Shown one piece after another: positions 56,976 to 64,000 of a stretch of 64,000 nucleotides of DNA (positions are counted from its first letter, which is position 1; every line of letters starts with the position of its first letter). Position numbers and translations under genes: made by a program. The notes under the pieces are model-generated. The model did no database searches and had not been told where the DNA came from. It saw nothing but the letters and a program-made list of their open reading frames with translations. The stretch spans positions 36,378-100,377 of the forward strand of contig WEDG01004858.1 of NCBI GenBank assembly GCA_017591395.1, written 5' to 3'. The stretch comes from Schistocephalus solidus. Its lineage: Eukaryota > Platyhelminthes > Cestoda > Diphyllobothriidea > Diphyllobothriidae.

Positions 56976-57165
56976 ACTGCTTCGATAGTCAGACATTGGG
57001 AAAAAACCGCAAATATATCATGCTAGGATGTTACAAAAACATCACAATATATCGTAAAACGAACTCCCGATTTGGAAAATTAACGTTTGTATTTATTGGC
57101 TCTAAACTGCTTCGCCGATCAGTAATTTGAAATAATTGCAAATATTTCATGCTGGGCTGTTTTAG
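56976..57165. repeat. Local direct duplication, period about 130 bp
   Basis: ACTGCTTCG followed by GCAAATATATCATGCTAGGA at 56976-57026 recurs as ACTGCTTCG with GCAAATATTTCATGCTGGGC at 57106-57158. Confidence 0.6.
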
Positions 57166-60100
57166 GGATCTCTCTGCCTTCAGTGGATGTAGTGATGTGT
57201 GCAATGCCATGTTACCTGTGACTGAGGGCTTTATGCGGTCAGGTTTGTTCCCTGACCTGATAGTACACGACAAAAATAATTGTCTGTAAACCTTCCCACC
57301 GGTCGCAGTCTTTCGCTTGCTTTGCCAAACGAAGATGGCAGGTTTATGCATTACACAACCTTCCGGGTTACCTTGGCCTCAATTAAACAGGCACCAGAAA
57401 TGAATGCGGAATCCGTCATACTTGGAAATCAAAAAGCAAATATTATCGAATAAAAAGGATTAACTTTAACATGCTCCATGGCAATAATGCGATAGCTGCA
57501 CTAAAATCCACTTTTTAAAGGTTTTCATAATTTGGCAGGGTTAAGCTTGCATATTTTTGAGCCTGTGATATGTTATCTTGTAAAAATATACTCACACGGT
57601 TATGACAACAAACGTGGATAAATATGAAAGTTTCTCGAAAGATTGTCCAGGAAGAACATGGCCAGGATCTAATAAAAGTCAGGTTTATTGGTCAGGGCAA
57701 ACTCTAAATGCCCGTATAAAAGTGCAAAGTGGCGTATATTCAACCTTATATTTTTTTACCTCAGTTTGCCTAAGAGGACATCAATTACTGACAAAACACA
57801 CGTTAAAACGTTTGCTTATTTACAATTGTAATATTAACTACCTCGTTTCAGCCACAACAAATTATCCAAGTCGTGCAAAGCAAACGCCGATAGATAAAGG
57901 TCTCATTCAGTGAGTGAGCTGTTCGCAGACTAAATGAGTCCCTTCTTATCTCTCGCCAAAATAGATCTGGGCACAGTTGACAAGGTTAAGTGAAAGTTAG
58001 TATTTTTGACAAATTATTCTTTTAGGCTGAACTAAGATATACCAATCACATAAGGATCGAGCCGTTTTCTGTTAAAAATGACTACGCACTCACTATAAAT
58101 ATATCTTTATAATTTTCCATACTCTTGTGAATTGTAACTTAAAACAGGTACCATTATATTCTTTAGTGCTCTTACTTGACGAAACATGTCATTTTCGTCA
58201 GGTATTTGACAAGAAATTCAATTCTCGAATAATTTTGAACAATCAGGCGTTTTCCTTAAATTTAAGGTTTTTAAATTGCATGCTACATGTAGCTAATTAA
58301 GGAATGGATTTATTTAAAAAAACTATATCTTGCAAATATATGAAGTTTGTTGCCCTTTGAAATCAGTAAAAAAAACTTTTGTGACTGTAGTTGGTTTTAC
58401 TAGTTAAAGCTTTGGGGCCGCACACGACTGTTCATTTCTGAAGCCAGAATATATCAGAAAATACAGAAAATCGTAAAGTACTCACTTATATTTTAGTGAC
58501 GAGCTACAAAATCATAATCAAACGCCCAAGCTCAAACGAATGTCCTCATAATATATGTAAATGGTACGCTTACGATTGCTCTGGACAATTTTATTTCAAT
58601 TTATTTGTCAGTGACTGGCCTGTCAACAAATGGGCTGACAAAATAATTTATTATTTATGACATCATTATCAGCACAATCAAGCGAAAATCAGATTATCCT
58701 GGTCATATGCATCTAACAAATGTAAAAACGGAAGAAAACCTGTTAATTCTTGCTAACTTCATTTGGAATATACATTCGAAATTTAAGCTGATTTTGAAAG
58801 GACGTACATTGCCCGTACACCCTGTACATTTAGAAACTTAACTTATTTAGTAACAAAAATATAGAAAGTTTAGTTCACGTAACATTCCTACGATCATAAA
58901 AGTCCCATGATTCGTTTTTTTGAAAAGGATAGCAACATTTCAGATATTTTAAATTTAACGATTTCAGTTGTTAAAAAATGAGTACATGAACAAAAAAATG
59001 AGAGTTGTCACGCTGGCAACTTTGGAAGCAAGCTGGTAGTGAAAAATACGAGGGGGTTTCTTTCGACGATATTAGCGGTAAATATTCTAAAATATTTGTA
59101 ATAAAATGCCTTCACCGGCCTAGTTGGAGCCTCATTCCTCCAAAGCAACCCCTTAGCCACAATCGCATTAACAGATGAGATAGGATAGTTCATCACACGA
59201 ACCCACGCAGGTATGGCTTTCACCGTTTGCTTACCATAACGCACGCATATGTATGCTAGAAAGGTTTTGATTAAAAAGAACCTAGGGTAAATTTTTTTCT
59301 TTCCAGTCCATTATTCACTACCTGTCTACATTTTCCCGTCTTCAACTTATTATCGTGCCATCAGTTGATGATCTGCATCATGAAATATGAACGGAAATTC
59401 CAAAATACGTTTTTGGGTAGGAAACAAATTGCTTAAGTCAGGTTGTAATATTAAGTATCGTCCAGCTAAATTTCACTACACTACGTCTTGCACAAGCCTC
59501 TTTTTGATCTCTTTATAAATAATAATTACCTCGTTACTCTGAATGTTTTCTTTTGAATTTCGATACCATTATGAATTAAAATGAATTTGAAGGAAAACGT
59601 TTCGAAAATATATGTTCTCGTAATCATATGGTAGCAAATTACGTCAACTTTAAAGTTATTTTTGGATCATTTAAACGTTTTAATGGTGAACCTGTCTGTA
59701 ATTTCACTTTATAAACTGCATTAATAAAGCGATGAATACAATTTTGTACGAACGCACATGTTGCGTTCTTAAAAAGGTTCATAAGATTATACGCTCTTAA
59801 CCATTGAAAACGCATTTATTTAAGAAGAAAATTAAAGGAAAACGTAAAGTTCTACCAACGGAGCATTTTATTGACATTATGTAGCAGAAAAATTGATTCA
59901 ATGTTATGTTAGGTGAAAAACCATGCAGCATGAAATGCCTTAGAAGAACTTTGAAGCGGCAGTGCATATTTCAAATTGCGTAATTAACTAATTGCATTTT
60001 TATACCAAAACCAACGTGGATGTGGAAGTCTGCAGGTTAGGATTTCGAGCTTTTTTCGCCAAAAGACGCAAAACTACGTAAAGGCCTTTACTGCTGACCG

Positions 60101-62034
60101 AAAAAGTTGTGAAAACATCGCTAACAATAGTTTTACACACACGTATGTGGATAGTCAAATTATAGCATCTTCAAGACAAAACTGTCTTAAATGTTGCCCA
60201 TTTAACCAACCGCGTCACAAATATGGTCCTTATACACTGAGAGCAGGTAGAATTCAAAGCATCCATGAACTAAGAAATACATATTTCTGGTAGCGAAATG
60301 GCAATTATTTAAATAAATTTCAATCAAAAGAATGGAATCCCGAAATGGTTCTCTCGAAAATGCCTCCAAACATATCATATGCTATTCCTTTTCTTCAACA
60401 CAAGACTGCTTTTCGCTTATTTAAAAGGAAAATATAATTTCCTGTCTACTTAGGCACAAATAGTTACCCCATACAAAGATTGGCTCCTTTTTAAATACAG
60501 CGATAACATACTGATTTCAGGAAACATTATAAGCTAAAATTATGTTTTTTGTTGGGAACACAGAGGAAACTGTAAACATTTGCTAAGGTCTAGTACGCTT
60601 TAATCTTAGCAGCCTTATGGCTATAAGTGATGAATCCTTCTCTATCTCCTCTATTTAATTCAAGCGTTTATCAGCAATGAACCGAACTAACTACATTTTT
60701 AGACATAAATAAGCCAATTTCAAATTACAAGGTCTTTGAACTGCACTTCCTTAGCCGGCCTTAAACCCCAAGCTACCCTTGTATAAATCTAACCCGAATA
60801 TCTGCATCTCAATAGAATATGTGATCTACTTTTCTAAATATGATGTGCAAAACGATAAAACTTTATTAAACTGGAAGCTTAATCGGGGAAAAAGGAGTTG
60901 AATTTAGACTTGATTAGGGATTTCGCTTTATTAACTAACGTCATACAAGGTCTGACCTGATCCCCTAATTAATGAGACCCTGAGTTTGTAGCTGTGGGTG
61001 ATAAGCGAAACGAGAAAAGATTTCGAGATGCCTGAATCTGACAGGGAATGAGTCCTCAAGTTTACACAAGCAGACATCGTTGTTTACAAGTAATATATGT
61101 GACAAAAGTTGCTTTATAATTTAAATGACGGAATGCTATTTAGAAAAGAATTCGGAATTTACCATATTGAGATCATTTTATGCCTACAAATGCAAGCTAA
61201 ACAGCCCATGGGCAAGCAGAAGAATAATGTTAGCAAGTAACAAAAGCTGGTGCTCCCTTTACCTGCACTTTTAATGGGCCTACTTTAATCTGCTCAGTTG
61301 CTGTTTGGCCATTCTGATTAACTGATTAATCTCCTTCTCTTTAAGAATTGTGACTTACTATTTTGAGATCAAAGGAAATATATTAACGATGTAATGGAAT
61401 TTTAACGAATATTCTTAAACACGTTCCATTTTTCATATATAACTTTAAGAAGTTTTAAATATTAATTATTATATAGCATAAAGACATAATATTTTTTAAA
61501 CGAGCTTATTTCCAGCAGCCAACTGATACTGCATACTTTACAGTTAATACTTAATTTGCATGGAATATGCTTTTTGAGTTTTGGTTTTATTATGATTTTG
61601 AAATATAATTTATGAAAAAAGTCATTTAAATATATTTTCTTATGCTAATTTAATGGCATATAACATGATTTTCCTTGATAGCCAAGAGACACATGTATTG
61701 TTCTATAGGCGTACTGCATATATCATGCAGTTTGAAAACCTTAAGTGCAAGGGTACTGGCAGGTTGGGTTCAATATTTTCAAAATTTAAAATTTTATAAA
61801 CCGAAAGCTACCATTCTTTTAAGCATTAACGTTAAACGAGACATTATTTGCTGCCAAAGAAGTAGAATAAATGGCATTATTTGGCTTTAAAAATAATACA
61901 TTTGAAATTATCAGACATCGAAGAGCAGCCACAGTTTTTCCTTCTAGTTTCGTAGAAAACTTTTCAGGATGTAAATAAAGCAGGTGAATGAAAGAAGCTT
62001 ATTTAACAGCAGACAGCCTGAAATGACTTACGTC

Positions 62035-62435
62035 GCGTGATAATAAATCTTATAAAAAGACGGAAGTCATCTTTTTGAAATAATACACAGTTCAGTTTGG
62101 TTTGAAATTTCTTAATATAACAAAGCCATCGAAAATATTAAACGTTTGACCGTATACACTTAATTTATTATATTATATTTTGTAAATTTCTTGAAATATG
62201 TGAGCTGGACATAAAAAGATTACAGATTGCTTGCTGCGCGATAACTTATCTTATAATACGACGGAATTCATATTTTTGAAATAAAATACAGTTCCATTTT
62301 GTTTAAAAATTTGTTAAATAGCAAAGTCATCGAATAAACTAAATATCTGACCATATTTACTTAAATGATAATATTATATTTTTTAACTTTATTGAAATAT
62401 GTGAGCTGGACCTGAAAATGTTACAAACTGGTGCA
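62035..62435. repeat. Tandem duplication, two copies of about 201 bp
   Basis: Copy 1 (62035-62235) and copy 2 (62236-62435) share GCG-GATAA, TATCTTATAA, TTTTTGAAATAA-ATACAGTTC, ATTGAAATATGTGAGCTGGAC and the end ATTACA/GTTACA, with moderate divergence. No terminal features of a transposon are seen. Confidence 0.8.
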
Positions 62436-64000
62436 TTTTGTACAGTAGGTTTGCTTTTGTACGCGAAATCCTCTTGATGCAGCTCTTGTGAAAGAAGTGA
62501 AAATCTTCAAAAACTTCCTGTCTACACATCATCTTTTACACAAGATATCCTGAACTCAGCATCACATTGCGAAGAAGAAACATTTTATTGAATAAACACA
62601 GGAGGCAGTGTGCTGACTTCATAAACCCACGTTGTTGCGCCTCACTCTATGTTTATTTTATCTTTTTCACCAAATTTAGCACAGCTTCGTCTGGACTGTG
62701 AAGACCACACTTATAAAAGCCGTTTTATTTCAACCGACAGATGACAATCAATGTAAGTTTGGTTGCTAAAGCTTTACAATGCCAAGGATGGTGTCCACCT
62801 CAATGAAATGAAAACATCCCCCAATGAGAGTTTGAGAGCGGAGACCTGATCCCACATCGTATTTCCCCACACAGCTTGCCTGCACTAATGCACACAAGCA
62901 CTTGATTTCACCGTCGTCAATTTTTGATATTAACCATCTGCACAAGAGGATGGTAGGCTCTAGGAAGGTGAAATCCAGTTAATATAATTTTAAATTAATT
63001 TAATTTTTAAGCCTGATCTGTCATCTGATGTGCGTTTTCGTTTTAAACCTAGAGGTTGAAGGCTTTCAATTTGACGAAAATTAATCTTTTCTGTACGCCT
63101 TTACGGGGACAGCATGTGATGTTCATTAAGTATGCAAAATCTGTATACGAGGCTTATAACGAAAGATAATTTTAAATTAATAAGGCTTACTGCTGAATAT
63201 ATTGTTTGTTTGATTTAAAATTTAAGCATGACGTAAAATGCTGTCATATTAGCTCAAAAAGATATTTTTTACTTACGCTTGCACTTCAAAATATATAAAA
63301 GTATAGGCGCAGTGAACGGCATTAAACAACTGTAAACTGCTTTATAATTTATTTTTCTGCCGAGTGTGGTGTATGCTGGCGGCAGAAAAGACATACATTA
63401 AAAAGCTGGCATCTTGTCAACTGTTATATAATTGTTGATTATTTTTCACGAAAAGTAATATATTCATGCAGACCCGATTCTGCTACAACACACGAGCTAC
63501 GTTATTTTGCTCTTCACGGCTCATTTGTAACTTTTATTTACTGCATGTCAAAACAGGCCGATATTAATTAACGCACAATGCTCTGCTTTACAGTAGAACG
63601 AATATTTGCCCAAGTAGCCCATTTTAATTGGTAGTGATATCATTTAGTTTTAAGTCAGGAAAGATCCTCATATGGTCCAGTTTATCATAGTGCAGTAAGG
63701 TAGCGTTTCCACCTTTCGTCGAAAGGTCAAGCGCTTTTGCGGAATTGAAAGTATGCCAGCAAAATAACTATGAATTCAGGATTTCGTTTGAAGTAAACGG
63801 GTTAAAATTTTGTTTGGTGAATCAATTTAATTTCCAGTTTTTGAAGAAAGGATATGATGCACATTGTGACTTTCTAAATAAACCTGCTATCGCCGGAATA
63901 AAGGTTAGAAGCCTTGAACTGGAATTCGGTCCCCTCACAAGTCAGAGTTATATAGGGCTTCAAGTTTCCTGAACATGTAATAATTTTCATAACAAGGGTG

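Larger units (their letters stand above)
55940..64000. other. AT-rich intergenic DNA without supported genes
   Basis: About 8 kb with only chance-length frames. It has two local tandem duplications (listed separately) and no transposon protein signatures, in contrast to the TE-dense left part. Confidence 0.5.

Noticed and set aside
1..64000. CRISPR arrays, operons or bacterial mobile elements
   Set aside because: None present; splice structure and retrotransposon content are eukaryotic.

Overview
The window is eukaryotic DNA, most probably from a parasitic flatworm. A large-genome tapeworm of the diphyllobothriidean type is my best guess, but this is inference. The reasons are a multi-exon threonyl-tRNA synthetase with short phase-consistent exons and TE-filled introns, a small secreted single-Kunitz gene, and a mixture of CR1-like LINEs, an RTE-like LINE, Penelope-like elements (PLEs), a Ty3/gypsy element and tRNA-derived SINEs. 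No bacterial-type operons are present.

Layout. 1-2360: minus-strand CR1-like LINE (ORF1 plus the endonuclease part of ORF2). 4280-4830: PLE fragment. 5520-7250: second CR1-like LINE (reverse transcriptase half). 8578-13641: a complete but dead Ty3/gypsy element with both LTRs and a target-site duplication. 14541-29603: the plus-strand threonyl-tRNA synthetase gene in 12 recognisable exons that join in frame to 703 residues; only the initiator exon is not found. Its introns carry an RTE-like LINE, GC-rich repeats and SINEs. 29604-39390: a mosaic of SINEs, long inverted repeats and a PLE reverse transcriptase remnant. 39395-42800: third CR1-like LINE. 43640-45125: nested PLE pieces. 48558-55886: a minus-strand two-exon Kunitz inhibitor gene with an intron of about 6.9 kb. 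55.9-64 kb: AT-rich DNA with two local tandem duplications and no gene that I can support.

Two genes look functional: threonyl-tRNA synthetase (cytosolic translation, all catalytic, zinc and editing residues kept) and the secreted or surface Kunitz inhibitor. Almost everything else is decayed mobile DNA.

The most interesting signal is a dispersed tRNA-headed SINE family (around 27.9, 28.1, 28.3, 33.9-34.1, 37.0 and 46.6 kb). Its tail folds as a type I hammerhead ribozyme: the CUGAUGA and GAAA cores, a stem I with an internal loop, a covarying stem II and a minimal stem III. No copy here has a perfect core, so activity is inferred from the consensus. A second, PLE-like hammerhead remnant lies in a 92-bp inverted repeat near 32.3-32.6 kb. 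The synthetase gene also appears to use a GC-AG intron.
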